From Cryptomeria japonica (lineage: Eukaryota; Streptophyta; Pinopsida; Cupressales; Cupressaceae), in contig NC_081415.1 of NCBI RefSeq assembly GCF_030272615.1, forward strand, positions 510,513,873 through 510,577,872: a DNA stretch of 64,000 bases, given 5' to 3'. This document shows, one piece after another, positions 12,528 through 24,414 of the stretch. The stretch's first letter is position 1; each line of letters begins with the position of its first letter. Both the position numbers and the translations under genes were made by a program. Below the pieces are notes generated by a model. The model did no database searches, was not told the DNA's origin, and saw only the letters and a program-made list of their open reading frames with translations.

Positions 12528-15500
12528 TCATTTATTTTTTTGTTTTTTCTTTGAAGTTGTGAAAAGACTAAGTGGAACATCAATTTCTTCATCATTTCCC
12601 CCCTGTGCAGTTGTTCCGCCCTCTGCTTGTGATCTTGATGTATGCCTAGTCCTATACTGAGGATGAGAACACTGAAGCAAAGGGGGGTCCTCTGCAATAA
12701 CAAAGAAATGGGTTAAATTCAAAACATTTTTTATTATTGTTACAAGTATTTCATTAATTTAGAGAACATAATTGTTGCGTTCTTTACTTGATGGGGCCAC
12801 ATCATTTTGTCTGGCCTCAACCTCAACATGTTGAACACCCTCTAGATCATCCGGAGTTGAAATACTAAAGGTTACATTAATGCTAAACACCAATTGCAAT
12901 TATATTTGTTTAAAGGAATAACAATGGTCCTCTTTACCTGAGTAGGGAACATCACGTTCCTGATGTTGTGTACCCCGATCATGCTCCACTTGGTCACCAC
13001 CGACTACATCCTCTAAAATATTAACAAAAAAGGTTACATTAATTACTACTCTAATTACAAATTAAGATGTTTAATTGTATTAATAACTACATAAATAAAT
13101 TTGAATAGCAAATGAATACCCCCACTACTGGGATGCACATTCGGACCTTCATGTGTAGGTGGTGTTTCACGATTAGCAGGCTGCATTCTAATGTCATGGA
13201 CATTGTTATCATTGTTTGCTTATTTAAAACAAATATAGTCACTTTAGGTTGGAACTCAACATCAATTAGATTATTGGTAAAGTATTCAATTTGAAACAAT
13301 TTTCATTTAGCATATTTACCTGTGTGACGGATGCACTCGAATATTGTGTATGCCAACTCAATTATCGTAGTCGATCAGCCACGGTTGTATAGCCTTGTTG
13401 GTAGGCAATTCTCGTCATCTTCCGTGGGTGCTCTATTGAATTCAGAGCCCTACATTTTTGCTTGGTATCATGAATTTTGCTTGCATTGTTTGATAAAAAA
13501 AAAATCGTTTGCAATTTATTAATATTTTGATGCAATATTTTATTTACATGAGATACTTACAATTCATGCAACAAGTTTCATATAACTACCAGAGCTGAGT
13601 TTGTGTTGCCCATGCTTTTCTTGTCTTGCCTTGGTTGCCTTTGATGTGTCACTCAGTCTATAAAAAGTTTGAAATATGTTAGATTATATAATATAAAGAG
13701 TAATTAATTAGTACATAATCACATTCTTAATAGTATCTCGTACCTTCTTCTAGCGTCTGGTGGTGTATTTCCTTTTTTCCTTCAATTCTCTCCTTGGCAT
13801 CCAAAATCAGGTCCTTCCACTCCCTCTCTGGAATCATGGGGGGACGCTCGTACTTTAGGTTCCTCTCTAAATGGGTCCTGTATTGGTCCCTCACATACTT
13901 TAGATATGTGCCAACTTTTTCAAGGAGCTTGGTTTTGTCAAAGGTGTCATTTTCAAACCACTCAACCATTTGGTTTGTCAATTCATCTTTTAACCTTTTT
14001 TCTTGTTCATTCCACCTTTTAAAGCAAAAACAAACCTGTTAGATTCAAAAATGAACTGAAGCTACATTTATTATAGTTCAAGAAATGTATCAAAGGAAAA
14101 CTATTCTAGCAATGATATGAAATCAAAATAGTGGATTAGGGTTAGTTCACATATGATGTACCACCTTTTACATATGGTGGGCCCAAATATCTGCAATGTA
14201 ATGTCACTAAGATGTTTATAGAAAATATCATTTCCTGCAAAAAATTCATGGGATCATTAGTCCAAAGCAAGTGATCATAAAGTAAATTACAATTAGACTA
14301 TATATAATAATAATTTTAAAGTACCTGAAGTCTTTTGTATCTTTAAGGGAATCATTTTTTCGTCTCTCACCAACAATGTGGCCTACAATGTTCCTGTACT
14401 AGCAATACGAGAAGATCCATGAAATGATGGTATGTTATCAGTAGTAGTCGCCTCTGGCGCATCCTCATGTGCATCTCCTCCTGCAGAAAATGAATCCACT
14501 ATGAAATGCCCCCAAGAAAGAACGCTTGAAGTGAAATAAACACATAACAGAAGATAGAGCAAAAGAGGGATCTACCAACAATGGGCAGGCCAATATGACG
14601 TGCAGTAGAGGATGTTTGCATGCTACGTGTTGCTGACATTACAGTCGGCAATACAAGTGGGGATAACCTATGATGGGGTGGCGATGACATTTGCATAAGA
14701 ACATTGACAACACTTGAAGAATAATACATTAAATATATGAAAAGTGCAAGAATTGTAAACAAGGATGATTGACAGTATCAAGTATGATGTGTTTTGGGTA
14801 CTCAAAGTGATAAGCCAAGCAAGTGATAATCCAAGAAAATTGACATCACCTAAAGTACTTGCAACACCCTGATCATGGCTACGACTTTCATGAGGGCGCA
14901 TAAATTGTTGTAAAAACAACACGTACATATTTTAGTTAATGACACAAAAGAGAATAAAATATAAACCATTATTGAACTTTTTTTATAATTAAAGCTTTCA
15001 TTACTACTTACTTGCAAGTTTTCTGTTGTCTGAATCAATACTTGCACCCTCTCTCGTATCTCATCAATCATACGATGCATGTCTGCCAAAGAAACAATCT
15101 CTTTACTAGTTTTTCTAAGAGGTTTTTTTATGAATTCCATAGGATGTGTGGAATTTTCAGGGTCATCATCGCTTAATCCTATTGAGTCCACATCTCTAGA
15201 GATGTGCCCAGGTACTGCAGCTCCCTTTCCCTTTCCTTGAACATCCGTCTGTGTCAAGAATATCATTAACAATTACAAAATTAGTCTAAATCACTAAAAA
15301 AAAGAACATAATAATGTAACCGTTTGCTTCTATCTAATTTGTACAATTACAATGAGGTTTACTTGCTCGGTAGAAGTGTCGCGACCTACATCCCTGTCTG
15401 CGATATGTGATGGATCCATGTCGCCCTGTGACAAAGAAAAAATATAAAAAATGTTAGCGAAATTAAACCAATAGACTTAGCAAAAAAACTTCATAATAAA

Positions 15501-16615
15501 ATGGTATATTGGATTCATTAATTGGAGGTTGGTTAGTTTAAATGGTATATAGTACGTACCACCCCCATGATATTAACTTTGTTTGTATTTATACAATTTA
15601 AACTGTAATCGATTAGAAGCTCTTCGCCTGCACTTATTGATTTTATCGCACATACGAATACATGATTTCCCTTGCGCGCCTCAAATGTGCAATTGGGTTT
15701 TTTATTAGTTGACCCAGGTCGCGTACTATTTATAAAACCTGCAATATTCCCAGTTGCTTTTGGCCGACCATCAATGTATACAGCCACTCGTTTACTTTGA
15801 TCATTATCTTTTTGTTGTATATAATTTGCTGACAGTGCATACCTACACATACTTTTTTATATTGAATAATCTGCATCCAATTATTGTAATTGTAACAAGG
15901 TCCGACAAACTCAATCAATTCAACAACTTTGTTGTAACAGACCTTTATGTTGTCCATGGAAAATAGGTCGAAACCATGTAATGACGAAGGTGCTATGCGA
16001 TATATCCTATCGTTAACACAAAAATTGGTGTTTATTGGAGGAAGTTCCTTGGGCACCCATTGTTTCTGTAGATGTTTGTACCTCAATGGCACCTCAATAT
16101 CGCCTTTGGTCTCATCATCATAAGAACATGACCCCCCTTGAGCAAGGAAAAATTTCATGTGTTCATTGAATTTTCTTCTAATCTTTTGACCTCTTGTTGA
16201 TCTCCCTATTGTAGACCTACTACATGTCTCGCTTTTATTTTCTATTCCTGCATTGCCCTCACTCAAGGAAGACAGATCTGACACATACCTATTTGTGGGT
16301 ACCTGCACTCCATCGAATGAGAGATTTAATTGGTAATGAGAGATAAATTTTGCAAATGAGGGTAATGTTGATGAAGAAGGCGGCCCTAAAGTTGATTTTG
16401 GGATTAAAATTTGAATAAGTCCAACTGGGGCCTCAAGTGTTGATAACTGTATTAGATTTGTTGCTAATGTTGAGGTTTGAAAAACTGAGGAAGTTTGTTT
16501 TCCAAGTAATTTTAAGAAAAATGATTATTTCTATAGAGTGTATTGACTAGTTATACCTGTCCATCCATGAGACTGTGCAAGATCTTCGTCAAAAGGGTTC
16601 AGGTTCCTGCACATG
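12528..16615 (-). pseudogene. CACTA second gene: SET-domain-like segment followed by Transposase_24 (TNP1-like) protein, multi-exon
   Basis: On the minus strand, an exon with NPFDEDLAQSHGWT (about 16615-16559) can splice in phase to a long exon (16484-15560). That exon carries a SET-like fold: SSLHGFDLFS, then VVELIEFVGPCY, then GNIAGFINSTRPGS..KPNCTF and AGEELLIDYSLN. The usual NHSC motif is altered. A shift at an A6 run (about 15855) separates the two halves. A GTACGT donor at 15559 leads in phase to MDPSHIADRD (from 15425) and then VQGKGKGAAVPGH (from about 15250). The Transposase_24-like part follows (13981-13570): YVRDQYRTHLERN, IPEREWKDLI and LSDTSKATKARQEKHG. Pro- and acid-rich small exons end at a stop at 12528. 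TNP1-type proteins bind CACTA subterminal repeats; SET domains methylate lysines in proteins such as histones. The fusion is inferred from splice phase only. Internal stops suggest a pseudogene. Confidence 0.65.
15560..16484 (-). other. SET-domain-like exon inside the CACTA element
   Basis: The order of motifs (HGFDLF near the start, ELIEFVG, FINSTRPGSTNKKPNC, EELLIDY at the end) follows a SET methyltransferase core. There is no obvious pre-SET or post-SET cysteine cluster. The substrate-binding and active-site region that normally reads NHSC..PN is present only as a variant, so activity is doubtful. The N-terminal 60-130 residues include a basic stretch RSTRGQKIRRKFNEHMKFF of unknown function. 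Confidence 0.65.
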
Positions 16616-16984
16616 TACTTCAATTATATTATGTTAGCTAAAAATTACATAGTACACAACATGAACAACATGAACTTTGTAGACAAAAAGAGTATTAAAT
16701 AATAAAAAGATGTTGTCATCAAAATCATTGTAAATTTTTTAATTCCTTACCTTTACTTTATGTAGACTATGCAGGATCCTCAACTAAATGGTTGACAATG
16801 TCTGTAGTCAACAACCTGTTCCCACCAAGGGTGACAACATCACACAGGGACTATACATGAAATCAACACCATCAATTGAGCATCATAAGCATTACTACAT
16901 TTGTAAGTTGATAAACAATAAATACATACGTATCATAAGCATCACATGATGTATCATCATATATGTAATTGAGCATCATAATTA

Positions 16985-17226
16985 GCGTCACATATGTGTC
17001 ATCATAAACATGCAATCCATCACATATGTATCATAAATCACCATCCATCACATAGGTAATAAACAATCCACATTCTATAAATAAACACAAAGTTCAAAAA
17101 ATGTCACATGTATCATCGTAAACATGTAATCCATCACATATGTATTTTAAATCAACATCCATCACATAGCTAATAAACAATCCAAATTCCATAAATAAAC
17201 ACAAAGTTTAAAAAATGTCACATAAA
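16985..17226. repeat. Two-copy tandem duplication, period 114 bp
   Basis: ATCATAAACATGCAATCC at about 17001 is matched by ATCGTAAACATGTAATCC at 17115, and the similarity continues to TGTCACAT. It lies between the two CACTA genes, in the 5' region of the SET/TNP1-like gene or the 3' region of the TNP2 pseudogene. Confidence 0.8.
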
Positions 17227-17390
17227 TAGTCACTCTCCCTATCTCCATCTCCATATTAAAAGGTGCATCGCAAATTAATTATGTACTAACATTAGAATTC
17301 AAAACATAATGAATTAATTATGTAAAAAAAATTCTATCAAGAAATCAATATTAAATAGATAATTTATATTATTCGCATACCTTATACATT

Positions 17391-17393
17391 TCA

Positions 17394-17439
<46 letters not shown>

Positions 17440-20400
17440 CCACCACCACCACCACCACCATTGTCTTCGCCATCACCATCACCATCACCATCACCATCAC
17501 CATCACCATCACCATCACCATCACCATCACCATCACCATCACCATCACCATCACCATCACCATCACCATCACCATCACCATTGTCTTCGCCATCACCATC
17601 ACCATCACCATCACCATCACCATCACCATCACCATCACCATCACCATCATCATCTTCTTCTTCTTCATCATCATCGAGAAACTGTCGATCATGATCATCA
17701 TCTACTTCATCTTCTACTTCTTCGGTACCTTCTTCTTCCATCACATTATACTTTATCTGTCTTCCTCTTGGATCATGTCTAACAACAAATGACCAACCCG
17801 CTTTATGTGGAACCTCTGAGTAAAATACTTTCTCACATTGGCTTGGAAGAACATAGGGCCCATCCCCAACTGGTTCAAATGACCTTGTATTAACCATTGT
17901 AAAACCATTATCATGTTCAATATCAGTTCTATCAGGATCATTTTTATTCAATCGTAACCTGTACCATTTGACAACCAAAATGCCATAGTATCGATTTTGA
18001 GACTGTTGAGGATGTATGTCATTTCTCGATGAAATATTTGTCACCTCAAAGACTGCAATGATGCCAGAATCACAAGTTTTCTTCGTGTGATGACCATTGC
18101 AGCATATAGCGTTGTGGTGTTTGACCTGCGATATGTCAAACATGTAAAATTTATTGCATTGTGAGTTGATAAAAATATGGGTGATTAATAAATTTATACG
18201 TACCTGTTTATCTCTTAAACCACATGCTAAATCAATTTCCCTTTGCGTAACATTGGAATCTCCATTACGATGAGCTTCTTTAACCAATGAAGCCACACCT
18301 TCCCAAGTTAATGTGCATCCAGAATGTTGACAACGTTCAATCCATAATGTCATCCAATCAAGATTGTTTGCAATATACAAATGCAGTGCATCCCACTCTC
18401 GACCAACTGTACAAAAAATAAATAGACATTTGACAACCGATTTATTTTGAAGATTAAGAATTAATTAACTACAATAACATCTTATAATTACCTCTCACTT
18501 TTCTCAATCTACCTTTCCCCGTCAACTACCCCTTCGAATTTGTTAATGGGGTTGGGATCCCAAATGCGATCCACGTGGATCTTTGCTGCAAACTTAGGAA
18601 GATATTAAGAAATGTACACTATAGTCTGGTATACCATATATCCCTCCACCATAAAACCCTCAGGATGTGCTCTTTGTCGAACCAAAGCCTTTAAAAATTT
18701 CAAGTGTCTCTCAACCATCCACATTGACCTAGTGTGTACAAGTCCACACAATTCAATCTCCTCAACTTGGTGTATGAGATAGTGTTCTTATGCATTGAAA
18801 AAAGATGGAGGTAGACACTTTTGCATTTCACACATTATATAAGGAATTTTTCTCTTCCAATATTTTATATCTTCTTTATTGATTTCATTACATGACAACC
18901 ACCTACAAGATATTCAAGATGCAAAAAAATATATTACATAACAAGTAAAACAAATCGCAAATATAATATCTATACAACGAACTGAACAAATATCACTACT
19001 TACCTCATATATTTTCCAAGATCATATATGACTTGCTTGACATTATTGTCAAAGTCGTCTGGGAGAGATAGAGGTAGAACGTACTGCAACAATTATAAAA
19101 TTATTTTTTTATTTTTTTCTAACATAATATAATGAAAAGTACATGTACGCGCAGTACTTAAATACGTAGTAAAAACACAAGAACATGAATTACCTTAATG
19201 AAGGTATGTCAATCATGTGTTTTCATCCCTGACCCAAATTCACTTTTCTTTGATATGAGATTATTTATGTTCGTAGCAAATCCTATGGGAAATCGAATTT
19301 TTCATATGACTTCTTTTATAGCATTGTTTTGTTGGTTCGTTAATAACCAAGGAAGCTCACTTATATTAATCTGGTCTCCATGGCTATTTGATTGAATGAC
19401 ATTTATCATTGCATGATTGGAATCCTGAATGTCACTACATATTTTTTCAATTTTTTCTTTGTCACGCATTCCATCCAATATTTTCCATAATGTCTCTGTT
19501 ATATTCTTTCCAATATGCATAGTATCAAACAAATGCACAATTTGTAACTGCTCATAGTAGGGCAACCTACTAAATTGTTGGGGATAACTTTTTAGTCCCT
19601 TAGGAAGGTGGTCATTTATGCCTTCATGACCTTCACGATCATCAATCACATCATCAGTAAACAAAACAAAATAGAAAAGATGTTTTATGACATAAACCAT
19701 TAGATGAAATGGCATTACCTTGACGATTGATTCTATTATATTTCAACTTCCACAGGTTAGGTATCATTCTTTGTGGCTCTGATGTATTCTCTTCTTTGCC
19801 ATTGAAAAAATGTTATTTCAGTATTTCGATACTTATGATTTTTGTGGAGAAAGTGCCTATACTCATCAAACACCTATTTTCCTAAACTTTTTGAATGACG
19901 AGATTTCATCTTTGGACCACAAACCGGACATGCAAATTTTCCCTTTGTTTGAAGACCTACAAGATAATGTATAATTGGACTAAATATGATAATTTTTTGA
20001 ATTATAATGTTCATGCACAACTTAAACACTATAACATACCACAAAAATGTGTTAGCCTAGGGCATCGTGTATTGTCCATAGAAGCATCACATGGAATTGA
20101 AATTGTCTTTGTCCTATTGGTCTAGAGATGTTATACCTAGTGACACCATTCCATAACTCTAGCAACTCATCGATAAGAGGCTCGATATATACATTCATAC
20201 CCTTAACTTGGTACTTACCTAATCGAATGAACAAAAACATTACATAATTATTATGACCATTTTACTACAATGTTTATAATTAAATGTAGATGACTATATT
20301 TAAATGATAAAATACCTGGAACAATCATTGCCAACATTAAGTGCTCCCCCTTTATTGACATCCATGGAGGAATGTTATTGTTGATGACAAAAATAGGCCA

Positions 20401-21638
20401 CACTGAGTAAACAAATCTCATCTCTCCAAATGGATTGACACCGTCTGCTGCCAATGAAAGCCTAAGATTATGAGGTTCTTCTTTAAAGTGTGGCCACTTT
20501 TCCTCTATGTCCATAAATGTTGAACCATCCGCAGGCATTCGAATAATGTCATCTCGACTTCTATTGCGTGCATGGTAATCCATAAATTGTGCCAAGCTAG
20601 TGCACTTGAATAATTGTTGCATACGTAGAATAATGGGAATATAGTGAAGAACCTTGCGAGGAACCCTTTTTGTTATTTGATCTATTCGATATCTACTGAT
20701 ATGACATTCAAGGCATTCAGTTCAAAATTCATGTTGTTTGTGATATATAATATGGTCATTGGGACAAACATCTATTGCTTGATACTCCAGTCCAATATCT
20801 TTCATAATAGCAGATAATTCTCGGTATAAGCGAGGTAGAATATTTGATGGTGGTAACAAAAACTCACCTATCAATCTACAAGGAAAAAATATAATTTGTT
20901 AATATAAATAATATTAATGGTACAACATGATTCACCATTTATTATGACATTTATGACACACCTTAACATACGTTAGATTGTTATGTTGGATAAACTATTA
21001 ATAACCTTCAAGTTCACCAACAACAATACAACAGAGATAAGAGTTGTCCGCGAGCCTTTGTAAAGGGCCTCAGATGTCTTCTCAAGTAGAGGGACATCAT
21101 GAACAACATCAAGGTCATCTTCATCATCATGATCAACTGCGCGAGTACTAAATGTGTCATGGATCAATGTATTTGTACCATCATCTTCAATTGTGTTTTG
21201 TGGCTCATGATCGTCATCTTCCATGGGATCATTATCTTCAACTTCGATATTCACACCTCCATGTTCGTCCACTTCGAAAACCATATTCTTCGGGTTGTGT
21301 TGATCCATATCACGTGCTTCGCGGTGCTTGACCTATATAAAATTGATAAACATAAATAAACCATGGTCATGATCTCATCATCAAGTGATTTATTATGTAT
21401 ATAAATTGTTCAAACGATATAATGAAAAACTTACCAATGGATGATAATCATGTCCACCTTCAATGTGACCATGCAGCCTACAATGTTTCTTAGTTGTTTT
21501 GATTAGAAGTCTTCTAGTCTTTAACCCCTTGCAAATTTTGCAGGGACAATAACATTTTCCATCACATTTTCTTTTCAAGTTAGACCACAATCTAGCAATT
21601 GTCTCCTTATTTTGTTGTTCGTTGATATTGTCTGACAT
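17391..21638 (-). pseudogene. TNP2-type CACTA transposase (multi-exon, decayed), with DUF4218/DUF4216-like parts and an acidic repeat tail
   Basis: The minus-strand exons, in order, match a plant TNP2 transposase, the enzyme that cuts CACTA ends. Exon 1 (21638-21431) has a zinc-binding YCPCKICKG and ends at a GTAAGT donor. An acidic exon with LLEKTSEALYKGSRT follows (about 21333-21000). The core has LRLSLAADGVNPFGEM, NNNIPPWMSIKGEHL (about 20460-20330), VYIEPLIDELLELWNGV (about 20190), KGKFACPVCGPK (about 19930) and LFDTMHIGKNITETLW (about 19510). A DUF4218-like part has KCLPPSFFNA and RAHPEGFMVEGYM (18800-18630). A DUF4216-like part covers 18130-17750. The tail is a run of Gly-Asp and Asp. 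Stops (for example after QHEF, SLGK and MKTHD) and at least one frameshift make it a pseudogene. Confidence 0.85.
17396..17660. repeat. CATCAC hexanucleotide and CAT trinucleotide repeats encoding the TNP2 acidic tail
   Basis: A CAT run at about 17398-17438 is followed by CACCAC and long CATCAC arrays. The interruption TTGTCTTCGCCATCACC occurs at 17461 and again at 17581, exactly 120 bp apart, so the array itself was duplicated. On the minus strand the hexamer reads Gly-Asp. The plus-strand Ser-Pro frame at 17461-17694 is an artefact of the repeat. Confidence 0.95.
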
Positions 21639-23194
21639 GGTCTTTCTTCACAGGCAAGAAAATCGGGCTATAGAACTAGTTATATAGAAGTTGAAATGCT
21701 AGTTATGAAATCACGTTTCAATATAATATACCAAATTAAATTACTTGAACATAGAAATTATCATCATCATCATTGAACCAAAACCATTTAACTCTTCTTT
21801 TTCATCTCAAAACATATCTAATGGCTTTGTGGTATGCAATCCTTGTATCATATCTTAAGTTGACTAATGTCTAATTGGGGCAATCCACGAGTGTCTGATG
21901 TGAATTCATTATCAATGTTGTGAAGTCATCGAGAGTATGGTGATAGTCATTCCTTATAGGATCCTCTCCATACTGTCCAAATTAGTCTAAAAGGAAAGCA
22001 ACTATCCATTCCCATGCTCATGCATACTTACATGACTAATGCTGCCCTTGTGTATCCTAAACATTGGAGAGACCTTATCTGACTTGCCTAATCAATGTGG
22101 TTGTTGTCCTAATATGAAATACCGAGTTCTACCCTTGCCTCTGCATCAAACTTCTCACATCATGTTTCTTCAACAAAACACACTAATATGAATTGAGCCA
22201 ACACCATGAGGATAGGGTCAAGTATCATGGCAACTAATCATAATACATGAAGAAGGGGTTCACACATAAGTGTTGGCTCTCAACAATGCCACACTTCCAA
22301 AATTGTTAGTCTCAAGACTTCTCCTATTGGGTCAACACTCATTGATGGCCACAAGGCCAAATCAATGTATCTAGGCTTCGAACTCCTTACTCTAGGCTTG
22401 GAGGACCCTACACAAGGTCTATGAACACTCACTTGGTATTACAATAGAAAGAGCCTTCCTCTAGAACTTTGTTTGCAACACACACATCATTGGTAATAAT
22501 TGTTATGATGGATGGTCTATTAGGACGGTAAATAAAATGCTTATTCTTTTTCCACCCTTTGAAACTACAACAAGGTATTTGACTTGGCAGGGTCCCCACA
22601 CACCACTTCAACAACAAACATTAGGCAATTCAACCTTTTGCCTTCTCAATGCATTTTTTTTTGTCTTTCACTGGTTTTCTCGGTCTGATACATAGGGATA
22701 TTAGACCTTTCATGGCATCATCACACGCACCTTCCAATATGCAGTACTTTCATATTTTAGGTGCCTACACACTATGTTGTTGTTAAGTATTGATGTAGTC
22801 TTAAGACATCTCATGACTCCATTACATGTCCACACTTGGGTTTACAAACACAACTTTGTCAAAACAAAAACAATATCACTAGTAAAACTATGACTGTGAC
22901 AATCAATACCCTTAGGACAATCATAGAAATTTAATCTATTTCATTTGGTTTTGATCCACAAACCCTTCCAAAGGTTGCATAGGGTCACCTACCATAATTA
23001 GAAGATCCTAATTACTACTGTCCTAAACCTTGCATTGACTGTCACAATTTGACAGTGAGTTGAGTTAGTCCATTAGCGAGATTGGGAAAGAGTTTGGTAT
23101 TGAGTTTGGTGTTGGTGGAAGGTTTAAGGAGATACACTACGACATGCAATGACTCTTCTTGTCCCTCATATGAATGTGCTCCTCTTGAAGCACT
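21639..23194. other. CACTA 5' region, non-coding
   Basis: No recognisable coding or RNA gene. By position it is the upstream region of the TNP2 pseudogene on the minus strand and may hold its former promoter. A CACTAGTAAAACTATGAC phrase at about 22877 resembles a CACTA end but has no partner. Confidence 0.45.
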
Positions 23195-23560
23195 ATGACG
23201 TGGATGACCCTTCCTTCCATTTCCTACACCCTATTTTCTAACCCACACCTCATAACCTTTACCTCACTTCCTATCATTATTACCTTCCATCTACCTTTCA
23301 TATCCCCTCTCTTAACCTCCTTCACTTTCCTACATCTTATCCTAAACCTTAACCTCATACACATTTACTTTTACTTCACCTACCTAACCCCATTCCATCA
23401 TTCACATCCTTTTATCTCCCCCCATTCACTTTCCTACCTTCCAAACCCCTAACATATCCTAACTTACTCTTTCACCATCACATCCTTCATCATTTACTTC
23501 CCTGTCTTATCCTAACCCACACCTCATGACCTTATACCTCTCAGCTTCCATTTTATACCA
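23195..23560. repeat. Pyrimidine-rich stretch with degenerate repeats
   Basis: The strand is strongly C+T rich. The phrase TAACCCACACCTCATAACCTT near 23240 recurs as TAACCCACACCTCATGACCTT near 23515. Open frames here follow the biased composition. Confidence 0.65.
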
Positions 23561-24080
23561 CCTTCCTATCACAGTACACTTATCGTCCCTTCCAAAACAC
23601 CGACAAAAAATGGCACTCGATCACCACACAGTGGTCTGGCGGTCCTGCAACAGGGAGTTTCTATCACAACCATATATACCAACATCCATACCCAAGGTAA
23701 GCTCCTTAGCTAGAGCCTACGTTCATGCCACTTCCAACGGATGCCAAATACAAGAGTGGCACAATCTGTGTTCTTCCCTATTTGATCACGCAGGTTTAGG
23801 TCATCCCACTCCTTAATTAGGGTCTGTCCTAAGAGGTTATGCCTATAAAAAGGATAATTGATCATTTCATTTGATCAACCATCCAAATCAATCTTATTTA
23901 TCTCTTTTTCTACCAAACAATGAATATGAGCTAGGGAAAAAACATTATGAGCAGGAAAATTCATTATAATAAATATAAAACTTGATCATCAACCAACACA
24001 AATGCAACCTCCTATGTAAAATTCAAACAATTTCATCACTACATAAAGCAAATTCGACACATTGTCACAAACATAACGAT
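23561..24080. other. CACTA 5' non-coding spacer
   Basis: No domain, RNA gene or repeat that I can support between the pyrimidine-rich stretch and the 50-bp repeat. Confidence 0.45.
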
Positions 24081-24191
24081 TTTTTCTTCAAGAAAACATC
24101 CTGTGAATGAATTGATTGATTACCCTACCTTTTTTCTTCAAGTAAACATCCTGTGAATGAATTGGTTGATTACCCTACCTTTTTTCTTCAA
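24081..24191. repeat. Tandem repeat, 2.2 copies of 50 bp
   Basis: TTTTTCTTCA begins at 24081, 24131 and 24181. The units between contain CATCCTGTGAATGAATTG and TACCCTACCT. It lies in the subterminal part of the CACTA element. Confidence 0.9.
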
Positions 24192-24387
24192 CCGAATCTT
24201 GGTGGCACTGTAATCCAAAACGGTTTCCCTCCTTGTAATGCCCAATTAAACACAAATTTCATTGCCAATTCCTTCTCCGTCAAAACAAAATGTTGAATTA
24301 TTGTCGGAATTTCGACAAATGTGGGCATTTTTTCAAAAAAATCAAATTTGGTCACAATATGCCTTCTCCGTCGGAAACCTTGGTCGA

Positions 24388-24411
24388 AATTTTAGGCCAA
24401 ATGCATTAGTG
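24388..24411 (-). repeat. CACTA right terminal inverted repeat
   Basis: Read on the minus strand from 24411 it begins CACTAATGCATTTGGCC, matching the left end at 5825. The sequence just inside contains CCGACGG and CGAAATTT motifs like those of the left subterminal region. Confidence 0.85.
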
Positions 24412-24414
24412 ACT
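24412..24414. repeat. Right 3-bp target duplication (ACT) of the CACTA element
   Basis: Identical to 5822-5824 on the other side of the transposon. Confidence 0.85.

Larger units (their letters stand above)
5825..24411 (-). mobile_element. Complete CACTA (En/Spm-type) DNA transposon, 18.6 kb, inserted in a LINE
   Basis: The left end reads CACTAGTACATTCGGGG and the right end, read inward on the minus strand, CACTAATGCATTTGGCC. Of the first 15 positions 12 match, and the three differences are transitions. An ACT triplet flanks both ends. Subterminal regions at both ends are rich in CGACG/GTCGGAA-type motifs, as expected for transposase binding regions. Inside are a TNP2-type transposase pseudogene (21638-17391) and a SET/Transposase_24 gene (16615-12528), both on the minus strand. 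Removing the element and one ACT brings the LINE endonuclease and RT parts back into one coherent reading, which independently supports these boundaries. Its coding genes are broken, so it is probably not autonomous now. Confidence 0.9.

Noticed and set aside
17461-17694. Plus-strand Ser-Pro repeat protein
   Set aside because: It is the complement of the CATCAC array that forms the TNP2 tail. The frame is open only because of the repeat.
22877-22896. CACTA left end (CACTAGTAAAACTATG)
   Set aside because: No matching inverted partner or 3-bp duplication, and the element right end at 24411 is much better supported.
5822-24414. Two independent LINE fragments on either side of the CACTA element
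   Set aside because: The endonuclease ends and the RT linker begins exactly at the ACT duplication, in one orientation and consistent frame, so a single split LINE is the simpler reading.
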